Assembly: GCA_001798455.1 (NCBI GenBank)
Contig: MGSI01000156.1
Location: 1-19,011, forward strand
DNA length: 19,011 nucleotides
Direction of reading: 5' to 3'
From: Deltaproteobacteria bacterium RIFCSPLOWO2_02_FULL_57_26
GTDB taxonomy: Bacteria; Desulfobacterota; Binatia; UBA9968
A program made the position numbers and the translations under genes. This document shows positions 1 through 6,538 of the stretch, piece after piece. Every line of letters starts with the position of its first letter. Within the stretch, counting starts at the first letter, position 1. The notes under the pieces are model-generated. The model was not told the DNA's origin. It did not search any database and was given only the letters and a program-made list of their open reading frames with translations.

Positions 1-347
1 TCGCTCTCTGCCTCAGGCGGAGAGAGGAAAGTCCGGACTCCACAGGACAGGGTGGCCGTTAACGGCGGCCCCGAGCGATCGGGGGAAAGTGCCACAGAAA
101 AGATACCGCCTGTCGCTTTTGCTGGCAGGTAAGGGTGAAAAGGCGAGGTAAGAGCTCACCGGTCCGCCAGTGATGGCGGATGCCAGGTAAACCCCACCCG
201 GAGCAAGACCAAATAGGAGGGTTGGGTGGTCCGCCCTTAGCCCTCGGGTGAGGTCGCTAGACCCTGTGAGCAATCATAGGGCAAGATGAATGATCGCTAT
301 GGCTCTTTGTAAGGGTCAAGACAAAATCCGGCTTACCGATCCACTTT
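1..347 (+). ncRNA. rnpB: RNase P RNA, class A (5' end cut by window)
   Basis: This is the catalytic RNA of ribonuclease P, which removes 5' leaders from pre-tRNAs. The conserved core is directly visible: GAGGAAAGTCCGGACTCC at 26-43 (P4 5' strand region), AAGGGTGAAAAGG near 130-143, GTAAGAGCTCACC near 148-160, AGGTAAACCCCACCCGGAGC at 185-204, GCAAGACCAAATAGG at 203-217, and AAGATGAATGATCGC at 283-297 (P4 3' strand followed by the P2 3' strand). A P3-like hairpin, CTCTCTGCC/GGCGGAGAG, lies at 4-24. The 3' end is placed after the CCGGCTTACCGATCCACTTT stretch, which corresponds to the P1 3' strand. The P1 5' strand and part of P2 are missing because the window starts there, probably about 15-20 bases. 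The RNA lies in the same orientation as, and about 300 bp before, mraZ. I see no clear terminator after it. Confidence 0.96.
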
Positions 348-569
348 AGCCCACCTTCAAAACCCGACCGAAGAAAGCGACGTTTTCCCTCCCCGAGCCA
401 GCCAGGCGAGTGGTCTCATTTTGAGCCGGTAGTGCTGATTCTCAGAGGCCAGCCGTATTTCTTTCAACATATTGTGTTTAATTCCAAATAGACCCCTCAA
501 CCGTTCTATATATTGTGATTTCCGCCCATAATTCACCCGCTTATGGCCAAAACCAGAGAAATTTTTTTG
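348..569. other. Spacer between rnpB and the mraZ promoter
   Basis: I see no convincing gene, terminator or RNA here. The stretch becomes AT-rich towards its right end (around 480-570). An antisense frame of 117 codons crosses it, but it runs on into the real mraZ gene and shows no family signature, so I treat it as chance. Confidence 0.5.
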
Positions 570-598
570 TTGACAGGATATCTCGCTAAGGCTATAAG
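570..598 (+). promoter_or_regulatory. Sigma70-type promoter of the mraZ/dcw operon
   Basis: A perfect -35 hexamer TTGACA (570-575) is followed after exactly 17 bp by TATAAG (593-598), which matches the -10 consensus at five of six positions. A start site about 604-608 would follow, giving a leader of roughly 45 nt before the mraZ ATG at 650. It is the best promoter seen in the window and probably drives the whole downstream cluster. No equally good promoter was found further down. Confidence 0.85.
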
Positions 599-608
599 TT
601 GCCCCTAG

Positions 609-633
609 TGGGATAAAGTGGGATATATTCCCA
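609..633 (+). promoter_or_regulatory. Putative MraZ operator (TGGGA boxes)
   Basis: TGGGA occurs at 609-613 and 619-623, and its reverse complement TCCCA at 629-633. All three boxes are spaced by exactly 10 bp (5-bp box, 5-bp gap). Known MraZ operators in E. coli are direct TGGGN repeats with 5-bp gaps just upstream of mraZ, so position and spacing fit autoregulation by the adjacent gene product. The boxes begin right after the predicted transcription start, which suits repression. The inverted third box is unusual. Binding is inferred, not shown. Confidence 0.75.
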
Positions 634-649
634 TACCCTGGCAGGGGCA

Positions 650-1102
650 ATGTTTCGCGGCAGCTTCCAGCACACCATCGACTCCAAAGGACGCTTGAGC
701 ATCCCGGCAAAATTTCGCGAGATGCTTCTAGAAAAAGGTGACGAACGGATCGTGATGACTAATTTCGTCGTCGATGGCGCCCGCTGCCTCGATGTCTATC
801 CGCTCGATGAGTGGGTTCGCTTCGAGGAGGAGATCAGAAAAAAACCGAAGTTCGAGCGGCGCATGATCCTTTTCCAGAATTATTACCTCGGCGGCGCCTG
901 TGAGTGCGTGGTGGACAAGCAGGGACGCATTCTCATTCCACCGCTGCTCCGGCAGTACGCCAATCTCAAACGCGACGTCGTGCTCGTGTCAGCCCTGGAA
1001 AAGTTTCGCGTCTGGAATCAGGAGGCGTGGAAGAAGATGTTCGGTGAGGCAGAGGAGAAATTGATGCAGGATCCTGATTTTCTCAATGACTTGGGGCTAT
1101 AG
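650..1102 (+). CDS. mraZ: Transcriptional regulator MraZ
   Basis: DNA-binding protein of the AbrB/MazE-like (SpoVT-AbrB) fold that regulates the dcw cluster, in E. coli as a repressor. The 150-residue length is typical. Both half-domains carry the family signature: DSKGRLSIPAKFR at residues 11-23 and DKQGRILIPPLLR at 89-101. The start is supported by the family-typical N terminus MFRGSFQHTID. The ribosome-binding signal is weak: AGGGG at 643-647 lies only 2 nt from the ATG. The gene is first in the operon and sits directly behind the TGGGA boxes that its product probably binds. Its stop is 50 nt before the STAS gene. Confidence 0.97.
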   Translation: MFRGSFQHTIDSKGRLSIPAKFREMLLEKGDERIVMTNFVVDGARCLDVYPLDEWVRFEEEIRKKPKFERRMILFQNYYLGGACECVVDKQGRILIPPLLRQYANLKRDVVLVSALEKFRVWNQEAWKKMFGEAEEKLMQDPDFLNDLGL

Positions 1103-1152
1103 CCCCTTGTCGTGCCAATCCGTCGTGGCTCTGGTGCGAAAGGAGGAAAGGC

Positions 1153-1515
1153 ATGCTGCAACGAAACGTCATCCAGGACATCTCGGTGATCGACGTGTCC
1201 GGTGATATCGATTTTCGCGAGATGATCAAGATCAAGGACCGCATCGGCGCCTTGATTGAAAGAGACCAGACCAAAGTCGTCTTGAATCTCAAGGCGGTCG
1301 ACCACATCAACTACTTGAGCATCGGCGTGCTGGTGGAGAGACTGCGATTGCTGCGCAACCTGAACGGTGATTTGAAGCTTGCCGGGATGAGCCCTTTTCT
1401 ACGAGATATTTTTAAGGTGGTGGGGATGGATCAATTCTTTGAAGAGTACACCTCGCTGGAAGAGGCGATCGAGAGCTTCGACGACGACTGGGAGGGTGAC
1501 GGGACCTATCACTGA
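1153..1515 (+). CDS. STAS-domain protein, anti-sigma factor antagonist-like, with degenerate phosphosite
   Basis: A 120-residue single-domain protein resembling SpoIIAA/RsbV-type anti-sigma factor antagonists. The beta strands VIDVSGDID (residues 12-20) and KVVLNLKAVDHI (41-52), the helix GVLVERLRLL (58-67), and the region LAGMSPFLRDIFKVVGMDQFF (77-97, given here as a region marker rather than a motif) fit the STAS fold. The tail is acidic (residues 109-117). In SpoIIAA the phosphorylated serine sits in the motif I-D-S-S-G-x-G. Here the aligned stretch is I-N-Y-L-S-I-G (52-58), so the acceptor serine aligns with Tyr54. Phosphorylation-based switching is therefore doubtful. Ser56 is a possible but shifted alternative. 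A strong AGGAGG at 1141-1146 supports the start. The gene sits between mraZ and rsmH, where standard dcw clusters have no such gene. A scaffolding or partner-binding role is a guess. Confidence 0.85.
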   Translation: MLQRNVIQDISVIDVSGDIDFREMIKIKDRIGALIERDQTKVVLNLKAVDHINYLSIGVLVERLRLLRNLNGDLKLAGMSPFLRDIFKVVGMDQFFEEYTSLEEAIESFDDDWEGDGTYH

Positions 1516-1520
1516 AAAAA

Positions 1521-1640
1521 GAAGGCAGTAGGCATGAGGCGATAGGCAACAGAGAGGAAACAGTGCGCAGTTGGCAGTAAGAGACACGAACCGTGCGCGA
1601 GTTCTCACTGCTGCCTCATGCCTGTTGGCTATTGCCTGTT
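1521..1640. repeat. Short-word inverted repeat element before rsmH
   Basis: The STAS-rsmH gap holds arrays of related words (GGCAGTA, GGCATGAGGC, GATAGGCAA) on the left and their complements on the right. The clearest pair is a perfect 10-bp inverted repeat, GGCATGAGGC (1531-1540) and GCCTCATGCC (1613-1622). An inner, imperfect pair is GGCAGTAAGAG (1573-1583) with CTCACTGCTGCC (1605-1616), and GTGCGC recurs at 1563 and 1593. The composition is unlike coding DNA nearby. The rsmH frame happens to stay open through it from a TTG at 1571. Confidence 0.7.
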
Positions 1641-1645
1641 TGGTC

Positions 1646-2578
1646 ATGGTTTACCGGCATGTGCCCGTAATGGTGAAGGAGGTGATGGAGCTTCTCAGGC
1701 CTGAAGCGCATAGAAGGTACCTCGATGGAACGCTGGGAGGGGGAGGTCATGCGGCCGAGATCTTGACTCACAGCGGCCCTGATGGCCGAGTCCTGGGTCT
1801 GGATTGGGATGGGGAAGCGATCGCCGCGGCGAAGCAGAGGCTGGAGGAGTTCGGCGAGCGTTTGGTTGCGCGGCGGGCCAATTTCACCGAAGCCAGAGAG
1901 ATCTTGAAAGAAATCGGTTGGGACCAGGTCCACGGGGTGCTTTTGGATCTGGGGCTGTCTTCGCATCACGTCGGGTCGGCAGATCGCGGTTTCAGCTTTC
2001 AGCTGGGGGCGAGGCTCGATATGCGCATGGACCGACGCCAGGCTCTCGACGCGTTCCGGCTTGTTAACACTGCTCCCGTTCGCGAGCTCGAAAGGATATT
2101 GCGGGAGTACGGGGAGGAGCGGGCTGCACGGCGCATCGCTTTGGCCGTCGACCAAACGCGGAGGCGAAAGCCGATCGAGACCACCTCGGAGCTGGCCGAT
2201 CTTGTTGCCCGCGTTGCCGGAAGAACAAGGGGCAGAAGTATCCATCCGGCCACCCGGACGTTTCAGGCGTTAAGGATCGCCGTGAATCGAGAGCTGCAAA
2301 ATTTGCAAGGCTTTCTGGAGGACGCCTACGAGCTGCTTCTCCCCGAAGGGCGAATGGTGATCATTTCTTTCCACTCCTTGGAGGACCGGTTGGTCAAGAC
2401 GGCGTTTCGCAAGTGGAGCAGCAATTGTCTCTGCCCTCCGAGAGCCCCTTTTTGTCGATGCGGTTGGAGCCAGAAGACAAAGCTTCTCACGGCGAGACCG
2501 CTAATCCCATGCCGGGAGGAGGTCCAGATGAATCCCCGCGCTCGCCCGGCCAAACTTCGCGGGGTGGAGCGGCTCTAG
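1646..2578 (+). CDS. rsmH: 16S rRNA (cytosine(1402)-N(4))-methyltransferase RsmH (MraW)
   Basis: SAM-dependent methyltransferase that modifies C1402 in the decoding centre of 16S rRNA. From the ATG at 1646 it has 310 residues, the usual family size. Motifs: HVPVMVKEVMELL (5-17), SAM-binding DGTLGGGGHA (27-36), LGLDWD (50-55), DLGLSSHHVG (101-110), RGFSF (114-118), then FQALRIAVNREL and ISFHSLEDR further on, a Cys-rich CLCPPRAPFCRCG segment, and the C-terminal NPRARPAKLRGVERL. The frame is open back to a TTG at 1571, but that 25-residue extension is made of the repeat element and has no family counterpart, so 1646 is preferred. No Shine-Dalgarno is visible before it. The start at 1670 is also possible. 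The stop overlaps the ftsL ribosome-binding site. Confidence 0.95.
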   Translation: MVYRHVPVMVKEVMELLRPEAHRRYLDGTLGGGGHAAEILTHSGPDGRVLGLDWDGEAIAAAKQRLEEFGERLVARRANFTEAREILKEIGWDQVHGVLLDLGLSSHHVGSADRGFSFQLGARLDMRMDRRQALDAFRLVNTAPVRELERILREYGEERAARRIALAVDQTRRRKPIETTSELADLVARVAGRTRGRSIHPATRTFQALRIAVNRELQNLQGFLEDAYELLLPEGRMVIISFHSLEDRLVKTAFRKWSSNCLCPPRAPFCRCGWSQKTKLLTARPLIPCREEVQMNPRARPAKLRGVERL

Positions 2579-2590
2579 GGAGCGATTGAG

Positions 2591-2938
2591 GTGCCCATAG
2601 CGGTTGTGAAAAAACTCTGGGGACTGAGCCTTTTCGGCAGACGGCAAGAAGAGCGCATTGCCGCTGAGACGGGGCGGCAGATTTCTCTCCCCGCCCTGTT
2701 CTTAGGGCTTTCCTTGGTCGGGCTCGCGCTGCTTCATGTCTGGCTCCGGCTGCAGGTGATCCACCTCGGTTATGTGCTGTCAACGACCAGCAAAGTGCAG
2801 AGCCAGCTCGAGCAGGAAAACCGCGAGCTCCAGCTAGAGCTGGCGACGCTGACGTCGCCGGACCGCTTGGAGGAGAGGGCGCGGACGCGGCTGGGTCTAA
2901 GGGAGCCCGAAAAAGATCAGGTGGTCATTTTGCCATGA
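2591..2938 (+). CDS. ftsL: Cell division protein FtsL
   Basis: Small bitopic divisome protein that, with FtsB and FtsQ, links early and late division proteins. It has 115 residues: a basic cytoplasmic N terminus, one membrane segment (about 32-52), and a periplasmic heptad-like region rich in Gln, Glu and Leu (about 62-90) ending in the family-typical DRLEERARTRLGL (91-103). The GTG start at 2591 is preceded by AGGGAG (2577-2582) at 8 nt. Sequence alone is weakly conserved in this family. Its position between rsmH and ftsI, size and topology make the assignment firm. Its stop overlaps the ftsI start (ATGA at 2935-2938), suggesting translational coupling. Confidence 0.88.
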   Translation: MPIAVVKKLWGLSLFGRRQEERIAAETGRQISLPALFLGLSLVGLALLHVWLRLQVIHLGYVLSTTSKVQSQLEQENRELQLELATLTSPDRLEERARTRLGLREPEKDQVVILP

Positions 2939-4881
2939 GTCGCGGTTGGAAAGAGGTTAGGGGCCGGCTTGCCCTTTCAGCCCTGTTTTTCTTGTTCCTG
3001 TTCCTGGCGGTGGGGCTGCGTGCCTTTCAACTTCAAATTCTACAAGGAGAAGGCCTCAGACGGTTGGGCGAGCGGCAGCATCTCAAGGAATGGATTGTCC
3101 AGCCCAAACGAGGCACGATTTTTGACCGCGCAGGAGAACCGCTGGCTTTGAGCGTGGAGACCCAGTCTGTTTATGTCAGGCCGAGCCGGCTCGAAGAGCC
3201 TGCCGCTCTCGCCCGCAGTTTGGCGCGGATCCTGTCGCTCGAAGCGCGGGAGTTGGAGCAGAGGTTGAAGACAGAGAAGCCCTTTATCTGGGTCAAGCGG
3301 CAGATCACACCCAAGGAAGCAGAGGGGATCAAAGCCCTCGACGTTGATGGCGTCGGCATGTACCAGGAGCCGAAGCGGTATTATCCCCAGGGCCAGCTCG
3401 CCGGTCAGGTGCTCGGCTTTGTCGGCAGAGATTCCCAGGGGCTGGAGGGGCTGGAGCTTCGCTATGAGGATTACCTCCGGGGCGAGTCCGCCTCTTCCAT
3501 TGTCGAACGGGACGCCTTGGGGCGAAGGGTCTTGGTCCAAGGCGTGCAAGAGATCCAGATTCCCCCGGGGGCTGATCTCTATCTCACTCTCGATACTTCC
3601 ATCCAGCATCTCGCGGAGAAGGAGCTGGAGACGGCCGTGGAAAAGTACCGCGCCAAAGGAGGCATCGCCGTCGTGGTAGAGCCGTTTTCAGGTGAAGTTT
3701 TGGCCCTGTCTCACTTTCCCTTTTTCAATCCCAACAGCTTTCTCAGGCAATCTTCGGACACGTTGCGCAATCGGGCCGTGACCGACAGTTTTGAACCCGG
3801 CTCTACGTTCAAGGCGATCCTGGCGGCCGCCGCACTAGAGGAGAGAGTCATCGGGAAGGAAGATCTCATTTTTTGCGAGTTCGGCAAGTATGCCTATGCG
3901 GGCAAGGTCATCCACGATACTAAGGAACACGGCTGGCTGCCGTTTTATAAAGTTCTTCAGTACTCGAGCAATATCGGCGCAGTGAAGGTCGCCGAGCGGC
4001 TCAATAAGGAGCGGTTGTACAGATACATCCAGAGATTCGGTTTTGGCCAACCAACGGGTATCGATATGCCCGGGGAAGTTCCCGGGCGAGTGCGGCCCGT
4101 GGACACCTGGGCCCCCATCGATTTGGCAACCCACTCCTTCGGGCAAGGAATCGCAACCACGCCCCTGCAGTTGGCCATGGCCTACGCGGCTATCGCCAAC
4201 GGGGGTTTTCTCATGCGCCCCTACGTGGTGCGTCGCGTCGTCGGCTCCGACGGCAAAGTGCTTCTGTCCAATCAGCCTCATGTCGTGCGCCGGGTCGTAT
4301 CGGAGGAGGCCGCTCGCCTTTTGGCCTCGATGCTTAAGGGCGTCGTGAGCGAGGGAGGAACGGGCGTCATGGCAGGGGTGGACGGGTTCGAAGTGGCAGG
4401 CAAGACGGGGACGGCTCAGAAACCGGATTTGCTCCACGGCGGATACGCGGCGAAGAAGCGGGTGGCATCCTTTATCGGATTTGTCCCCGCCCATGATCCC
4501 AGGCTGGTCCTCCTGGTCCTCGTCGACGAGCCCGAAGTGAATGTCTACGGAGGCGTGGTGGCGGCGCCGGTCTTCCGCCATATCGCCAGCGGCGCTTTGC
4601 GCCATCTCGGGGTCGTGCCCGAAACATCGGAACTGCTTCTGCCGGCAGCGAAAGGGGAGCTTGTCCGACTGGAACCTAAGAATGGGGACAAGCTGAAAAT
4701 GGCAACCTCTGAGCAGGTTCCCGATTTTGTCGGTCTGAGCATGCGCGCGGCTATCGAGAAGGCCAGGGCGATGAAGCTCGAGGTGGAACTCAGCGGCAAC
4801 GGCTATGTGGTGCGGCAATCGCCGTCGCCCGGTACCGCTTGGGGAAAAAGCGACAAGCTCAAGTTGAGCCTACAGGGATAA
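2935..4881 (+). CDS. ftsI: Septal peptidoglycan transpeptidase FtsI (PBP3-type) with C-terminal PASTA domain
   Basis: Class B penicillin-binding protein that cross-links septal peptidoglycan together with FtsW. It has 648 residues: a membrane anchor (about 11-30), the pedestal domain starting with RGTIFDRAGEPLALS (59-73), and the transpeptidase domain. The active-site motifs are all present: SxxK as STFK (290-293, catalytic Ser290), SSN (344-346) and KTG (490-492, in VAGKTGTAQK). A PASTA-like domain from about 594 (VPDFVGLSMRAAIEKARAM) to the end extends it beyond the E. coli form of 588 residues. PASTA repeats bind peptidoglycan. They are common on Gram-positive division PBPs and also found in several deltaproteobacterial-type lineages. 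The start overlaps ftsL by 4 nt. Confidence 0.96.
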   Translation: MSRGWKEVRGRLALSALFFLFLFLAVGLRAFQLQILQGEGLRRLGERQHLKEWIVQPKRGTIFDRAGEPLALSVETQSVYVRPSRLEEPAALARSLARILSLEARELEQRLKTEKPFIWVKRQITPKEAEGIKALDVDGVGMYQEPKRYYPQGQLAGQVLGFVGRDSQGLEGLELRYEDYLRGESASSIVERDALGRRVLVQGVQEIQIPPGADLYLTLDTSIQHLAEKELETAVEKYRAKGGIAVVVEPFSGEVLALSHFPFFNPNSFLRQSSDTLRNRAVTDSFEPGSTFKAILAAAALEERVIGKEDLIFCEFGKYAYAGKVIHDTKEHGWLPFYKVLQYSSNIGAVKVAERLNKERLYRYIQRFGFGQPTGIDMPGEVPGRVRPVDTWAPIDLATHSFGQGIATTPLQLAMAYAAIANGGFLMRPYVVRRVVGSDGKVLLSNQPHVVRRVVSEEAARLLASMLKGVVSEGGTGVMAGVDGFEVAGKTGTAQKPDLLHGGYAAKKRVASFIGFVPAHDPRLVLLVLVDEPEVNVYGGVVAAPVFRHIASGALRHLGVVPETSELLLPAAKGELVRLEPKNGDKLKMATSEQVPDFVGLSMRAAIEKARAMKLEVELSGNGYVVRQSPSPGTAWGKSDKLKLSLQG

Positions 4882-4886
4882 CGGGC

Positions 4887-6449
4887 ATGCGACTAGAGGA
4901 GTTTATGCGGGCGGGAGAGGTGGAAGAGGCCCATGGAGACTTGGAGCGGGTCGTGACGGGGCTGGCCTACGATTCGAGCAGGGTGGAGAGAGGGAATATT
5001 TTTTTTTGCATTCCCGGGACGCGTATGGACGGGCATACATTCGCGCCCCAGGCCCTAGAGCGAGGAGCTGCCGCTGTGGTCGTAGAGCGCAAACTGCGAC
5101 TACCGCCGGAGGCCACCTGGGTGCGAGCGTCCAACGTGAGGCGAACGATGGGCCGGTGGTCGGCTCATTTTTATTCGTATCCCGGACGGCGCTTGTTGTT
5201 GGCCGGTGTCACGGGAACCAACGGGAAGACAACCGTGACGTATCTCCTTGAGTCGATCTTGCAGGCTGCCGGGATGGTGACCGGGGTGATCGGCACGATC
5301 AACTACCGGTATACGGGAAAGGTATTTCCCGCCCTGCATACGACCCCCGAGTCGGTCCAACTTCAGGCCCTTCTGGCGCAGATGGTCGGAGCTGGGGTCC
5401 AGTCCGTGGCGATGGAAGTTTCCTCTCACGCGCTGGCGTTGGAGCGGGTGCGGGGGATGGACTTCGACGTCGCCGTCTTCACCAACCTATCGCGAGACCA
5501 TCTCGATTTTCACAGTGATATGGAAGACTATTTTTTGACCAAGAGCCGGCTTTTCACCGACTATCTCAAAGAAAGCTCCAAGCGTAGGAAAGTCGCCGTC
5601 ATTCACGCCCAGGACCCCAGAGGCAGAGAGCTGGCAGGGAAAGTGCGCGCAGCGGGCTTGGACGTGCTGACTTTTGGTCGAGATGCCCGCTGGGATGTCC
5701 ATCCGTTGCGGGTTGAAAGCGGTTTGGACGGCCAGAAAGGAAAGATCGGGGTGGGGGGTCGGGAGTTGGAATTCTCTTCCCGGCTGGTCGGAGAGACCAA
5801 CCTGGAGAATATCCTGGCGGCGGTCGCCGCGGGTTTCGCCCTGCGATTGCCGGCGCGTGCCGTGGCGGAGGGTGTGGCGCGGTGTGGGTCGGTTCCGGGC
5901 CGTTTGGAGCGGGTTCTCAACCCGTTGGGGATCTCGGTGTTGGTCGATTACGCGCATACTCCGGATGCCCTGGAAAAAGCGCTTCGCATCCTGAGGCCTC
6001 TCGGCCAGGGTAAGTTGTTTGCGCTCTTTGGCTGTGGTGGGGATCGGGATCGGGGTAAGAGGCCGCTCATGGGAGAGATCGCAGGTCGGCTGAGCGACCT
6101 CGTGGTCTTGACCTCGGATAATCCGCGTTCCGAAGAGCCGCTGCGAATCATCGAGGAAATCGAAGCTGGCGTTTGCCAAGCCGGCATGAGAAAATTTCAA
6201 ATTTCAAATCACAAATCTCAGATTGAGAATCCAAAATCGAAAATCGAAAATCTAAAATTGGAGAGCGGTTATTGCGTGGAGCCTGACCGGCGCGCCGCAA
6301 TCCGCTTGGCCCTGCGGTGCGCACGCGCCGGCGACATCGTCCTGATCGCAGGAAAGGGACACGAAGATTATCAAATCTTGGGATCAAAGCGCATTCATTT
6401 CGATGATCGCGAGGTCGTCAGAGAAGAGCTGCAAAATATAAGTTCTTAG
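4887..6449 (+). CDS. murE: UDP-MurNAc-L-Ala-D-Glu:meso-diaminopimelate ligase MurE
   Basis: ATP-dependent cytoplasmic ligase adding the third residue of the stem peptide. It has 520 residues from the ATG at 4887: DSS (29-31) in the UDP-binding domain, P-loop GTNGKTT (110-116), NLSRDHLDFH (200-209) and the probable carbamylated Lys219. DNPRSEEP at 411-418 carries the DNPR motif of meso-DAP-adding enzymes, so the wall is probably DAP-type. The conserved C-terminal stretch DIVLIAGKGHEDYQ is at 483-496. About 27 residues (434-460, rich in Asn, Lys, Ser and Ile) have no counterpart in normal MurE and are encoded by an AT-rich repeat (see separate entry). That explains the length above the usual 480-500. 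An upstream in-frame start at 4839 lies inside ftsI and adds no conserved residues. The spacer to ftsI is 5 nt. Confidence 0.95.
   Translation: MRLEEFMRAGEVEEAHGDLERVVTGLAYDSSRVERGNIFFCIPGTRMDGHTFAPQALERGAAAVVVERKLRLPPEATWVRASNVRRTMGRWSAHFYSYPGRRLLLAGVTGTNGKTTVTYLLESILQAAGMVTGVIGTINYRYTGKVFPALHTTPESVQLQALLAQMVGAGVQSVAMEVSSHALALERVRGMDFDVAVFTNLSRDHLDFHSDMEDYFLTKSRLFTDYLKESSKRRKVAVIHAQDPRGRELAGKVRAAGLDVLTFGRDARWDVHPLRVESGLDGQKGKIGVGGRELEFSSRLVGETNLENILAAVAAGFALRLPARAVAEGVARCGSVPGRLERVLNPLGISVLVDYAHTPDALEKALRILRPLGQGKLFALFGCGGDRDRGKRPLMGEIAGRLSDLVVLTSDNPRSEEPLRIIEEIEAGVCQAGMRKFQISNHKSQIENPKSKIENLKLESGYCVEPDRRAAIRLALRCARAGDIVLIAGKGHEDYQILGSKRIHFDDREVVREELQNISS
6190..6260. repeat. AT-rich word repeat inserted in frame in murE
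   Basis: The stretch is built of near-repeats of AAATTTCAAAT, AAATC, and AAAATCGAAAATC. It contains a small dyad AATCT-ca-AGATT near 6214-6225. Its composition contrasts sharply with the GC-rich gene around it. It adds no stop and keeps the murE frame, encoding residues from about 435 to 458. It falls between the helix after DNPRSEEPLRIIEEIEAGV and the VEPDRRAAIRLAL helix, a surface-loop position by comparison with known Mur ligases (inferred). Confidence 0.75.
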
Positions 6450-6516
6450 TTTTTAATTTTTAGTTCTTAGTTCAAAAACTCAAAACTAGAAACTCAAAAC
6501 TAAAAACTGATAACTC
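6441..6516. repeat. AGTT/AACT word array overlapping the murE stop
   Basis: Left part: AGTTCTTAGTT at 6441-6451 and again at 6462-6472. Right part: AAACTCAAAACTA at 6476-6488 and 6490-6502 (13 bp, period 14), followed by AAAACTGATAACT. The right words are largely reverse complements of the left (AGTT against AACT, TAGTTTTTA against TAAAAACT), so the whole can fold as a long imperfect hairpin. It supplies the last codons and the TAG of murE (6447-6449). It fills most of the 89-bp murE-murF spacer. TCAGGA is also doubled at 6515 and 6522, just before murF. Confidence 0.8.
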
Positions 6517-6538
6517 AGGAGTCAGGACTGAACTTTGA

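Noticed and set aside
504..532. Second promoter candidate with CATAAT as -10
   Set aside because: There is no acceptable -35 at 16-18 bp. The TTGACA/TATAAG pair at 570-598 is far better.
13..710. Antisense reading frames over rnpB and the rnpB-mraZ spacer (86 and 117 codons)
   Set aside because: They overlap a clear RNase P RNA and the start of mraZ, and show no recognisable domain or ribosome-binding site.
4839..4886. Upstream start for murE inside ftsI
   Set aside because: The 16 extra residues overlap the PASTA-coding end of ftsI and match nothing in the MurE family. The ATG at 4887 gives a normal N terminus.
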